Source of the DNA: Marasmius tenuissimus
Taxonomy: Eukaryota > Basidiomycota > Agaricomycetes > Agaricales > Marasmiaceae
Direction of reading: 5' to 3'
Assembly: GCA_029532415.1 (NCBI GenBank)
Contig: JAQOTA010000049.1
Location: forward strand, 682,001-746,000
Length of the DNA: 64,000 bases
Positions 44,613-55,360 of this stretch are shown piece after piece. Positions within the stretch are counted from its first letter, which is position 1. Each line of letters starts with the position of its first letter. The notes below the pieces were generated by a model. It was not told the DNA's origin. It saw only the letters and a program-made list of their open reading frames with translations, and searched no databases. The position numbers and the translations under genes are program-made.

Positions 44613-46531
44613 GCCTCATCCGGTTTGGATGTGGAGGCGTCCAAAGTAGCCGCAGCACAACCTTTAGCCTGAGAACCGGCCGCAGGTCGCTTCCTACAAT
44701 CATCTGTCTTGTGCTTTCCGCCACAGAACATGCACAAGTTGTTCTTCTTCCGACGTGCCTTCTCTTCCGGCTTCAACTTTCCGTCCTTACCAAGATACTG
44801 GGCAACCGGGTTGGTAGTGTTGGAAGTTGGATTCGACCCAGAGTTGTTGTTGGCGTTGGACTTGTTGCCGGAAGAGTTACTGGAAGAGTTGCCGGAATTC
44901 TTGTTAGAGCCACCGGAACTACCGGAACCTCCGGAAGAGTTGTTGGAACGATTTCCGGAGTTGTTGTTGGATCGGGAGTTGGAATTGGAATTGTTGTTGT
45001 TGGCTCGTTTCGCCGCTCGGCCCTCTCGGGATTTCTCCCCTTCGCGTACCCAGTGCGTCCGGTCGTATTCCCGGCACACTACACGCAACTGTTTGAGAGT
45101 CGAAGGACGAGCACCAACGTTCGGAAGTAAATCTTTGATACGCTTTGGCATAGCGCGATAATAGGCATGACGGAGAGCGTTCTCGCCATAACCAATCTTG
45201 GCTGCGAGAGTGTTGAAACGAACCTTGAACTTTCTGATTTTCTCCCCTTCTCCCATCCGGAGGTTGTCGAACTTGTCTTCAGCTTCCTCTATCGTATCCA
45301 CCTGTCCGAAGAACATTTCGAGTTCATCGAGGAATGCTCGGAGGCTGAACATCCAAGCGGGCGGATCGGAATCGGTTTCGTAGGATAGGATTTCGGGTTG
45401 GAAATATTCAAGGCACATGCCACGGAGGTAGGAAATGATGTAGTGGATTTTATCGGCATCGGTAGGAAAGTCGGAAGGACGGTGGTTGAAAACGATCATA
45501 CATGAGACGATGAAGCTCGGAAGCTTGTCGGGTTGCGTTCCGTCGAAGGTATCAGGTTCCTTGACATTCCCCTTCTTTTCCGGCTTCTTCCCAAGGAGCT
45601 GGGCGATGATTTTGTTGTGCTCAAGCATGGATTGTACGAGTGCCATCATATTGAATTGGTAGAGATTGTTTCCGGGACCTCTAGGGAATCCAGGTTCCCC
45701 ACCTCGTCCACCGGAGGGTCCTCCGCCTGGAGGTCCACCACCAGGTGGTCCGGGGGGTCCGGGTGGTCCGGAATCACCGGGTTCGTGATCGGATCCGTCG
45801 TCACCTTCCGGCTCCGTATCCGTATCTCCACCCCTGTTACTACCTGCTCGGGATCCGCCCCTACTGCCACCTCGAGAGCCCTTGGGTTCCTCGACCTGCT
45901 TATGTGGATCAGATCCCTCGGGTATCGCTGTCTCTGTTGGTAGTTCAGTATCCCGGGGCATAACCGGAGCTGTAACTGGATGAGTGGATGGATGTTCTTT
46001 GTCAACGGCGGCATCGAAAGTAAAGTCATCAATTATTCCCTCATCGGCTTTGTTTTTCCCCTTAGCTGTTTTCGGGGGCGGTTCGTTATGAGCCTTGTCA
46101 AGTGCTAGTGCTAGTTTTGCAGGATCAAGCACCCCCCGAGGATCTTCGATAGTAGCTGGAGAGAAAACTTGACGGGATGTGGGTTTCGGAGGTGGAGGAG
46201 GACGACTAGGAGTTTCGGGTACCTTGTCCCCTACATAGACTGTTCTGCCGTCCTCAAGTGTCCTGTATTTCGAAGCCATTGTAGTAGGACGTCGGAGCTT
46301 GCTAGGCGAAAGTGGTGCAACGGTATTAAGTGTGCCGATACGTGGAGTTGATTGTACGTCGATTTGATATTCGGAAGCACGGACGCTGCTACCGAAAATC
46401 GCTTGTCGTTCTTTACGTCGACCGTAACGGTTGGTTGATATGGATTCGGAAGCGGAGATACTTCCTATGAATTGGTTGGGTGGATCTTCGTCGAAGTGTC
46501 CAGGGAATTCAGGATTGACTTGTCTGGACAT
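44603..46531 (-). CDS. gag: E3 gag, unit 2
   Basis: 642 residues, identical by reading to the unit 1 protein, with the same CX2CX3HX4C knuckle and frameshift end. Confidence 0.93.
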   Translation of the reverse strand: MSRQVNPEFPGHFDEDPPNQFIGSISASESISTNRYGRRKERQAIFGSSVRASEYQIDVQSTPRIGTLNTVAPLSPSKLRRPTTMASKYRTLEDGRTVYVGDKVPETPSRPPPPPKPTSRQVFSPATIEDPRGVLDPAKLALALDKAHNEPPPKTAKGKNKADEGIIDDFTFDAAVDKEHPSTHPVTAPVMPRDTELPTETAIPEGSDPHKQVEEPKGSRGGSRGGSRAGSNRGGDTDTEPEGDDGSDHEPGDSGPPGPPGPPGGGPPGGGPSGGRGGEPGFPRGPGNNLYQFNMMALVQSMLEHNKIIAQLLGKKPEKKGNVKEPDTFDGTQPDKLPSFIVSCMIVFNHRPSDFPTDADKIHYIISYLRGMCLEYFQPEILSYETDSDPPAWMFSLRAFLDELEMFFGQVDTIEEAEDKFDNLRMGEGEKIRKFKVRFNTLAAKIGYGENALRHAYYRAMPKRIKDLLPNVGARPSTLKQLRVVCREYDRTHWVREGEKSREGRAAKRANNNNSNSNSRSNNNSGNRSNNSSGGSGSSGGSNKNSGNSSSNSSGNKSNANNNSGSNPTSNTTNPVAQYLGKDGKLKPEEKARRKKNNLCMFCGGKHKTDDCRKRPAAGSQAKGCAAATLDASTSKPDEAKK

Positions 46532-46555
46532 TCAGTAATTTCAACTCAAGGTTCG

Positions 46556-46566
46556 AGAATTAAAAT
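46556..46566 (-). other. E3 primer binding site, unit 2, self-priming type
   Basis: Minus-strand ATTTTAATTCT, two bases (GT) inside the LTR CA end, is an exact 11-nt complement of AGAATTAAAAT in the LTR (46834-46844 in LTR C), the predicted transcript 5' end. Confidence 0.62.
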
Positions 46567-46568
46567 AC

Positions 46569-47282
46569 TGTTAGGATCGTGCGGATATGACAGCCCGGAC
46601 GGAGGTCCGAGCGGAAGAGAGCGGAAGCACACGTGCCGGAATGGACTAGTCGGAGTTGGAGAGATTCCAACGACCGGAAGGCCGAACAGATGGCTGGACA
46701 ATAGTCGAAGGTTTCGCCAACGACACCGTTGAGTTGAGTTGTCCTTGACCGGAAGGAAAGGAAGATAAAGATGAAGAGGAGATAGAGATAAAGAGACGGA
46801 ATGAGATGAATGAGATAAACGGAAACCAAGTTGATTTTAATTCTGAGGAATACAAGTCGTGAAGTATCTAGCTTATATATGTATCGATCTCCGAGACCTC
46901 CGAAGGGGTTCCGGCGATCATAGTACCGAAGGTGAGTCAAGAGCGGGAGAGAATGTATGTACAGTACGGAATCCGAGACGGAGGGTGAACTCCCGGAGTC
47001 GGAGATGAATCGGAAATGAAGTGTCAGAATGGAATGTACGGGATGAGTCATGATAGAATGGAAAGCGGAATGTCGGAATGTAGAGTAAACGTACTACTCG
47101 GAAATGAACGGTATATATGTATCTCCGATCCGTAAGTACCGGGGACACGACGTCGGAATCCGAAGTTATGTTCCAGAAAGGATCGTGAAGGAAGAGAAAA
47201 CATAAAGTAGATTCCGAGCATCGGAATCTCCGGAAGGTGGATAGAGGCCTTCGGAAACCTCGGAACCGGCATGGATGTAACA
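46569..47282 (-). repeat. E3 LTR C (shared by units 2 and 3)
   Basis: 714 bp, identical by eye to the other LTRs. No target duplication at its edges. Confidence 0.92.
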
Positions 47283-47520
47283 GTATCCCCCTCTTAAGGC
47301 TCTCGCCTCGAGAGCCGCGGAGGAAGTAAGAAGGAAATCGTAAAACGTAAAAATTTGGAAGCATTCGGAAAGAAGACATAAAACAATAGAAACGTGATGA
47401 GTCGATAGAACGTTCTGGAAAATGAAAGAATATTCTGAAAAACCAAACAGACAACAAATAGAAAAAAGATATATAAGAAGCGCACCAAGCGAATCCTAAC
47501 TTCATTCCCCAACTCATAAA

Positions 47521-48747
47521 ATGTCACCTACACCATCCCGGACCCCAACTCCAGCACGATTCACCTTCACTACCCCTCGTCCGGATGAAAATATTCCGGA
47601 ATACGACGAACCCGAACCCACGGTGGATCCGAACGCCGACCTGCCTACGAAACGCGCACAGAACCGGCTTTGGAGGAAATGGGATGAAGCGCGGGAGCAA
47701 TGGGAAGAAGAGCAGAAAACGGAAGTTGAGAAACGGATTGCGGAATGGGAGGCGGAGAGGGCGGAATTGGAGCGGGGTGCACAGGAATGGAAGGTCGGAA
47801 GGGACGCAAGGGCGGAGGACCGAAAGAAGCAGAAAGAGGCGGATGAGGAAGAAGTCCGGAGGAGAATGATTCCGGAACCTCAGGTGAAGCCCGAATTCTA
47901 TTCTTTTTCCAACACCGACATCGAGTCCCTGGACTGGGACTGGGAAAGGGTGTGTCCGACTGGATCGGATTCTTTTTTCCGGATTTTTTAACTTGTTTTA
48001 GTGTTATCCTTTGCTGACATCGCACCAACAAATGGTCTTCCAGGCGGGATTCGCAGCAGGAAGGAAAGCGGAAGCGGAGACCGGAAAGAGGAAGGGTCTA
48101 GGGAGGAAAGGAAAAGGGAAGGAAGTGGAGGTGGAGATCACGGATCCGGCGGAGGTCGGTACGGGACCATTGAACCCTACGTGTGAGTCCGGTTTTATCT
48201 TTTTCATCATTCCGGTGTCGACTGACGCTTTCCAGCTTGTAAGACATGCATCGCACGGAATGCGGAATGCCGGAGGAACGAGGACTTACAGTCCAAAAGC
48301 GAGGGAGGTAAAAACGCCTGTTTCCGGTGCAGAATCAAAAAGGGCAAGTGTAGCTTAGCTCGTTCCGGAGGCGGCGCTCGTTCCGAGGGTGAATCAGTCA
48401 TGACGGAAAAAACGAAGGGCTCGGGAGGTGGTCGGAAAGGAAAGGCTAAGGAGGTCGGACTCCGGCTGACTCCGGATACGGAGAAGGCCTTGCGACAGAT
48501 CAACCGGGGCCTCCAACTTCTCCTGGCACATTGGGGAGTTCCTTTTGACGATAGCTCGGAGGAAGAAGACGAACCCGCCGCGGAACCGGAGGACACGGAC
48601 GATCAGGAGGAAGGACCCTCTACCAGGCCCAGCAAGAGGCCCGCCTCGAAATCTCCGAAGAACACTCGGAAGAAAGTCAAGAGCGCGGAAACGATTCCGG
48701 AGGATGCTGATGGTGAAGAGGAAGATGAAGATAGGATGAAGGAGTAG
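47521..48747 (+). CDS. E3 antisense zinc-cluster-like protein, unit 3
   Basis: Exons 47521-47949, 48044-48182, 48236-48747. Same 359-residue product as in units 1 and 2, with all splice borders retained. Confidence 0.72.
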
Positions 48748-48892
48748 AGGAACGGACGTCCGGAATCCGGACAATTTCTTGAATTTTGTATATGTAGAAT
48801 AGTTTTGAAACGTCGCCCGGCCGGAAGGCCTTTCTCTGAATCATGAGTGATCGTAAGATAATCGGAATCGGAGTCGGAAGTGTGAAATGAGC

Positions 48893-51800
48893 TTAGATAG
48901 AATCAATAGGTCCAGGCTTATGAGGATAGCGTTCGTGGAATGCTCGGAGGAGGTCCGGAGCGTTGAAGTTGTCTGCTGTGACCCAAGAAAACTCCTCGTC
49001 GGTGCCTTCGTATCCGAGCCATCGGATGCGATATTGTAACTTGCACTTGAAACGACGGTCGATCTTGGAGTCTAGGATCTCGGAAATCTTGTAATGATCT
49101 TCTTCTCCGGTGTCGAGTTCGACGGGACCCGGAGGAGGCTGAACGCGATTCGGAATGGGGTTCGGAAGGATGGATTCGAGTTGGGAAACGTGGAAAGTTG
49201 GATGGATGGTACGGAATTCAGTCGGAAGTCGGAGGGTATAAGCAACTGGAGATGGTGTAGCAATGATCTCGAAAGGACCTAGGAATTTCTCGGAGAATTT
49301 AGCGGTAGGTCTGGTCGTTTTGATGTACTTAGCGGAGACCATAACTTTATCGCCAATCTTCCATTCCGGCTGAGGCTGGAGATGTCGATCCTTCTGTTCC
49401 TTCATACGGGTTTGGGCGTGAGTAAGTTCTTCTCGGAGCATGAAATGAAGCTCATCTAAATCAACCACAAACTCTCGTGCACGGGCGGAAGCCATGTCTC
49501 GTTCCGGGTGGATGGTGATGTTCGGATGATAACCCTTGTTGGCAAAGAATGGTGAGATTCCAGTGGAAGCGTTCGGAGCATTGTTGTAAGCGAACTCGGC
49601 GAGAGGCAGGAGTTCATCCCAGTTGTCCTACTGGTAAGAACAGTAGACTCGGATATACTGCTCAAGCGTCTGATTCGCCCGTTCAGTCTGTCCGTCGGCG
49701 GAAGGATGATAACCGGAAGTGTAATGAAGATTCATGTCAAGGGCTTTCCCGAGGGAACGCATGAAGTGGGAAACGATTTCGGAACCACGGTCGGAGGTGA
49801 CGTGCTGAGGAACTCCATGCTTAGAAAACACATGGATAACGAAGAGTCGAGCGAGTTGTTCGGAAGTGATATGGATGTCTGTAGGAATGAAGATTGCTTG
49901 TTTCGAAGCGCGGTCGATGATAACTAGGATGGAATTGAAACCGTTAGAGTTCGGAAGTTCCTCAATGAAGTCCATAGAGATAGAGTCTCATGGTCGTGCA
50001 GGAACTGGAAGAGGTCGTAGAAGTCCGTATGGCCGATGTCGTGGAGTCTTGTTCCATGCACAAGTTACACAGGAGCGAACGTAGTCTCGCATGAACTCTC
50101 GGATGAGGGGCCATGTATATTGACGTCGGATGGTTTCTAGAGTCCGGTTCTGCCCAAAGTGACCAGAGATGATATGATCGTGATATTGTTGGAGGATTCT
50201 AAGTCGGAGGTTGTTGGCTTCAGGAACGTAGATTCTGTCATCTAAACGGAGGAAACCTGTCTCGTCGACAGTCCATCTAGTCTCGTCGGAAGTGTCGGAA
50301 GCGGATCGGAAGTGTTGGATGAGGGAGGAATCTTCTGTCTGAGCAGTTCGGATGTCTTCATGGAGCTGCTCGACGTCCATGATAACGCTTGCGCGAAGAA
50401 CTGGACCTTCAAGGAATGTAGCGCGGAGGGAAGCGGTGAGTTGTTCCTGAGTGAATACAGGTCGGAAATTGTGTGGATTGAGATGGGCGTAAGGCGTATC
50501 CCCCTCTTTAGGATAGACGTCCCATCGTCTAGTCAAAGCGTCCGGTTTTGCACCGAGCTTGCCAGGACGGAAACGGATTACCATATTAAAGTGAGAGAGG
50601 TACTCGGACCAGCGTACTTGTCGTCGGGTGAGAATCTTCGTAGTGGTGAAATATTCAAGATTTTTGTGATCCGTTACCACGTCTACCAGATTTTCGGAAC
50701 CTTCCAAGTAGTGTCGCCAACGTTTGAACGCCTCGAAGATGGCGAGGAGCTCTTTGTCGTGCACATCGTAGTTAAGTTCCGGAGGAGTGAAAGTCCGGGA
50801 GTGGAATGTGATAGGATGGATCTCACCGTCGTCGGTCCGGATAGAAAGGATAGCCGCCAACGCATAATCGGATGCGTCAGTTTCCACAATGATTTCTCGA
50901 TCAGGAATCCAGTGCGTGAGGATAGGAGCATGAGTAAATGCCTCTTTCAGAGTATCGAAGGCAGCCTGGCATTCTGGGCTGAAGTTCCAACAAATGTCTT
51001 TCCGAGTGAGGCGGGTTAAAGGAACGGTAATGGCGCTATAGTTGAAGATAAAACGCCGATAGAAGTTGCAAAAGCCAAGGAAAGATTGAATATCCTTAAC
51101 TTTGCGCGGCGTAGGCCACTTGGTAATGATATCCACTTTGGACATATCCATTCGAAGACCATCCGGCGAAAGAATGTAGCCGAGGTATTCGATAGTATCG
51201 GTATGGAATTCGCACTTGGAGGCTTTGCAGTACAATCTGTTTGCCCGGAGGCGTTTGAGAACCTCCCGGACATGCTTCTTGTGAGAGGAAATGTCGTCGG
51301 AATAGATGAGGATGTCGTCTAGGTAAACTAAAACGTTAACATCAAGCATATCGGAGAAAATGTTGTTGACGAAGCGTTGGAAGACTGCAGGTGCGTTGGA
51401 TAGTCCTTCCGGCATAACCCGCCACTCAAATGAGCCGTAACGGGTCCGGAAAGCGGTCTTGTATTCATCACCGTCGGCGATACGCACAAGGTGATAAGCA
51501 TGACGGAGGTCAAGCTTGGTATAGATCCGAGCCTTCCGCGGAGCGTCGAGAAGGTCGGAGATGAGAGGGAGCAGATAGCGATCCTTTTTGGTAATCTTGT
51601 TGAGACCCCGGAAGTCGACGCAGAGTCTAAGATCACCACTCTTCTTCTTGACAAAGAGAACGGGAGTGCCGAAAGGAGATTTGGATGGAGTGATGAGCCC
51701 GGCCTGGAGATGTTCATCGATGAATTCTCGGAGAGCTGTGATCTCCGTTTGAGAAAGGGAATAGATCGGTCCGAGAGGTGGTTCCGTTCCTTCCTCTAAC

Positions 51801-52690
51801 TGAATCTTCATGTCGTCTTCTCCCCGATGCGACGGAAGCTGTTTCGACATTTCTGGACTGAAGACGTCAGTGAATTCATGATAATCAGGCGGAATGATTG
51901 CCAAATCTTCCTCGGAAAGTTCCGCCGCACGTCCGGAAACCGTGTCGGAAGGCGTCATCTGGATGGTGAACGCCCGAGCACCGGATTCAGACTTCGCTCG
52001 GAGGTAAGCGCCAGCAGATATGAGGGAAACCTTCGGAGCTATAGCAGACGGAGCTGAGAGAAGATCAGCGTAGGAATAGATGGGCTCGAATGGATAAGAT
52101 GGAGACTTAGCCTTGCGCCGAGGCGTACTAGGCTGAGGAGAAACTTCCGAGAGCTCGGAAGAGCGAGTCGGAAGGGCCGGCTGAGACGGAATAGGCTTTG
52201 TCCGGAATTCGATACTGTTGTTCGACCAGTCAACCAACGGGTTGTAGCGGTGAAGCCAGTTATATCCTAAAACTAGGCTGCAAGCCGAATCAAGGTGAGT
52301 GACATAAAAGTCAATCGGAAGGATGTCTCCAGAAGAAAAAATGATAGGTAAAGAGGCCATGCGCGAAATAGTGGAACCATGAGAACCATTGAGAAGGCGA
52401 AGAGAAATAGGTGGTATTGGAATGGTAGGTACTTGGTTACGTTCCACGTACTTTGTATCTATAAAGCAGTGGGACGAACCGGAATCAACGAGAGCAGAAA
52501 AAGATAATGGTACAGTAGTAGATGACTGTTCGTGTGTATCGGAAGAATTAGACATATTTGAAGAAAGAGTAAGAGTAAGAGAATTAGGCGAAGAAAGAGC
52601 GGCTGCGTTGAGAGTTACCTCGGTGGAACAATCCGGCTCAACGCAACTCCGAACTCGTTCCGAGGGTTCGGAGTTGCGGACTATTTTTTT
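48893..52690 (-). pseudogene. E3 pol, unit 3: two nonsense codons in integrase
   Basis: As unit 2 (ATG 52555), with stops at 49988-49990 (TGA) and 49628-49630 (TAG). A single synonymous Leu-codon difference at 50249 separates it from unit 2. Confidence 0.9.
52643..52690 (-). promoter_or_regulatory. E3 -1 frameshift signal, unit 3
   Basis: Heptamer at 52684-52690, stem arms 52666-52677 and 52643-52654, same as units 1 and 2. Confidence 0.75.
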
Positions 52691-54609
52691 GCCTCATCCG
52701 GTTTGGATGTGGAGGCGTCCAAAGTAGCCGCAGCACAACCTTTAGCCTGAGAACCGGCCGCAGGTCGCTTCCTACAATCATCTGTCTTGTGCTTTCCGCC
52801 ACAGAACATGCACAAGTTGTTCTTCTTCCGACGTGCCTTCTCTTCCGGCTTCAACTTTCCGTCCTTACCAAGATACTGGGCAACCGGGTTGGTAGTGTTG
52901 GAAGTTGGATTCGACCCAGAGTTGTTGTTGGCGTTGGACTTGTTGCCGGAAGAGTTACTGGAAGAGTTGCCGGAATTCTTGTTAGAGCCACCGGAACTAC
53001 CGGAACCTCCGGAAGAGTTGTTGGAACGATTTCCGGAGTTGTTGTTGGATCGGGAGTTGGAATTGGAATTGTTGTTGTTGGCTCGTTTCGCCGCTCGGCC
53101 CTCTCGGGATTTCTCCCCTTCGCGTACCCAGTGCGTCCGGTCGTATTCCCGGCACACTACACGCAACTGTTTGAGAGTCGAAGGACGAGCACCAACGTTC
53201 GGAAGTAAATCTTTGATACGCTTTGGCATAGCGCGATAATAGGCATGACGGAGAGCGTTCTCGCCATAACCAATCTTGGCTGCGAGAGTGTTGAAACGAA
53301 CCTTGAACTTTCTGATTTTCTCCCCTTCTCCCATCCGGAGGTTGTCGAACTTGTCTTCAGCTTCCTCTATCGTATCCACCTGTCCGAAGAACATTTCGAG
53401 TTCATCGAGGAATGCTCGGAGGCTGAACATCCAAGCGGGCGGATCGGAATCGGTTTCGTAGGATAGGATTTCGGGTTGGAAATATTCAAGGCACATGCCA
53501 CGGAGGTAGGAAATGATGTAGTGGATTTTATCGGCATCGGTAGGAAAGTCGGAAGGACGGTGGTTGAAAACGATCATACATGAGACGATGAAGCTCGGAA
53601 GCTTGTCGGGTTGCGTTCCGTCGAAGGTATCAGGTTCCTTGACATTCCCCTTCTTTTCCGGCTTCTTCCCAAGGAGCTGGGCGATGATTTTGTTGTGCTC
53701 AAGCATGGATTGTACGAGTGCCATCATATTGAATTGGTAGAGATTGTTTCCGGGACCTCTAGGGAATCCAGGTTCCCCACCTCGTCCACCGGAGGGTCCT
53801 CCGCCTGGAGGTCCACCACCAGGTGGTCCGGGGGGTCCGGGTGGTCCGGAATCACCGGGTTCGTGATCGGATCCGTCGTCACCTTCCGGCTCCGTATCCG
53901 TATCTCCACCCCTGTTACTACCTGCTCGGGATCCGCCCCTACTGCCACCTCGAGAGCCCTTGGGTTCCTCGACCTGCTTATGTGGATCAGATCCCTCGGG
54001 TATCGCTGTCTCTGTTGGTAGTTCAGTATCCCGGGGCATAACCGGAGCTGTAACTGGATGAGTGGATGGATGTTCTTTGTCAACGGCGGCATCGAAAGTA
54101 AAGTCATCAATTATTCCCTCATCGGCTTTGTTTTTCCCCTTAGCTGTTTTCGGGGGCGGTTCGTTATGAGCCTTGTCAAGTGCTAGTGCTAGTTTTGCAG
54201 GATCAAGCACCCCCCGAGGATCTTCGATAGTAGCTGGAGAGAAAACTTGACGGGATGTGGGTTTCGGAGGTGGAGGAGGACGACTAGGAGTTTCGGGTAC
54301 CTTGTCCCCTACATAGACTGTTCTGCCGTCCTCAAGTGTCCTGTATTTCGAAGCCATTGTAGTAGGACGTCGGAGCTTGCTAGGCGAAAGTGGTGCAACG
54401 GTATTAAGTGTGCCGATACGTGGAGTTGATTGTACGTCGATTTGATATTCGGAAGCACGGACGCTGCTACCGAAAATCGCTTGTCGTTCTTTACGTCGAC
54501 CGTAACGGTTGGTTGATATGGATTCGGAAGCGGAGATACTTCCTATGAATTGGTTGGGTGGATCTTCGTCGAAGTGTCCAGGGAATTCAGGATTGACTTG
54601 TCTGGACAT
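52681..54609 (-). CDS. gag: E3 gag, unit 3
   Basis: 642 residues, same as units 1 and 2. This unit lies next to the outer 5' LTR (LTR D). Confidence 0.93.
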   Translation of the reverse strand: MSRQVNPEFPGHFDEDPPNQFIGSISASESISTNRYGRRKERQAIFGSSVRASEYQIDVQSTPRIGTLNTVAPLSPSKLRRPTTMASKYRTLEDGRTVYVGDKVPETPSRPPPPPKPTSRQVFSPATIEDPRGVLDPAKLALALDKAHNEPPPKTAKGKNKADEGIIDDFTFDAAVDKEHPSTHPVTAPVMPRDTELPTETAIPEGSDPHKQVEEPKGSRGGSRGGSRAGSNRGGDTDTEPEGDDGSDHEPGDSGPPGPPGPPGGGPPGGGPSGGRGGEPGFPRGPGNNLYQFNMMALVQSMLEHNKIIAQLLGKKPEKKGNVKEPDTFDGTQPDKLPSFIVSCMIVFNHRPSDFPTDADKIHYIISYLRGMCLEYFQPEILSYETDSDPPAWMFSLRAFLDELEMFFGQVDTIEEAEDKFDNLRMGEGEKIRKFKVRFNTLAAKIGYGENALRHAYYRAMPKRIKDLLPNVGARPSTLKQLRVVCREYDRTHWVREGEKSREGRAAKRANNNNSNSNSRSNNNSGNRSNNSSGGSGSSGGSNKNSGNSSSNSSGNKSNANNNSGSNPTSNTTNPVAQYLGKDGKLKPEEKARRKKNNLCMFCGGKHKTDDCRKRPAAGSQAKGCAAATLDASTSKPDEAKK

Positions 54610-54633
54610 TCAGTAATTTCAACTCAAGGTTCG

Positions 54634-54644
54634 AGAATTAAAAT
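54634..54644 (-). other. E3 primer binding site, unit 3, self-priming type
   Basis: Exact 11-nt complement of 54912-54922 in LTR D, separated from the LTR by GT on the minus strand. Confidence 0.62.
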
Positions 54645-54646
54645 AC

Positions 54647-55360
54647 TGTTAGGATCGTGCGGATATGACAGCCCGGACGGAGGTCCGAGCGGAAGAGAGC
54701 GGAAGCACACGTGCCGGAATGGACTAGTCGGAGTTGGAGAGATTCCAACGACCGGAAGGCCGAACAGATGGCTGGACAATAGTCGAAGGTTTCGCCAACG
54801 ACACCGTTGAGTTGAGTTGTCCTTGACCGGAAGGAAAGGAAGATAAAGATGAAGAGGAGATAGAGATAAAGAGACGGAATGAGATGAATGAGATAAACGG
54901 AAACCAAGTTGATTTTAATTCTGAGGAATACAAGTCGTGAAGTATCTAGCTTATATATGTATCGATCTCCGAGACCTCCGAAGGGGTTCCGGCGATCATA
55001 GTACCGAAGGTGAGTCAAGAGCGGGAGAGAATGTATGTACAGTACGGAATCCGAGACGGAGGGTGAACTCCCGGAGTCGGAGATGAATCGGAAATGAAGT
55101 GTCAGAATGGAATGTACGGGATGAGTCATGATAGAATGGAAAGCGGAATGTCGGAATGTAGAGTAAACGTACTACTCGGAAATGAACGGTATATATGTAT
55201 CTCCGATCCGTAAGTACCGGGGACACGACGTCGGAATCCGAAGTTATGTTCCAGAAAGGATCGTGAAGGAAGAGAAAACATAAAGTAGATTCCGAGCATC
55301 GGAATCTCCGGAAGGTGGATAGAGGCCTTCGGAAACCTCGGAACCGGCATGGATGTAACA
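54647..55360 (-). repeat. E3 LTR D (outer 5' LTR)
   Basis: 714 bp, same as LTRs A-C, followed by ttcgc (55361-55365). Confidence 0.92.

Larger units (their letters stand above)
30415..55360 (-). mobile_element. tandem array of three Ty3/gypsy chromovirus E3 units sharing four LTRs
   Basis: LTRs at 30415-31128, 38491-39204, 46569-47282 and 54647-55360, each 714 bp, separated by internal regions of 7362, 7364 and 7364 bp. Units repeat with periods 8076 and 8078. By eye the units differ only by a missing G near 35436 and a missing A near 38487 in unit 1, and a synonymous A/G difference at 50249 in unit 3. One ttcgc duplication bounds the array. LTR-LTR unequal recombination of one insertion, or integration of a concatemer, explains it; an assembly artefact must be excluded. 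Confidence 0.9.

Noticed and set aside
30415..55360. Long-period repeats that could be mistaken for a satellite or CRISPR-like array
   Set aside because: The period is 8.08 kb and the content is LTR, gag and pol; it is a retrotransposon array.
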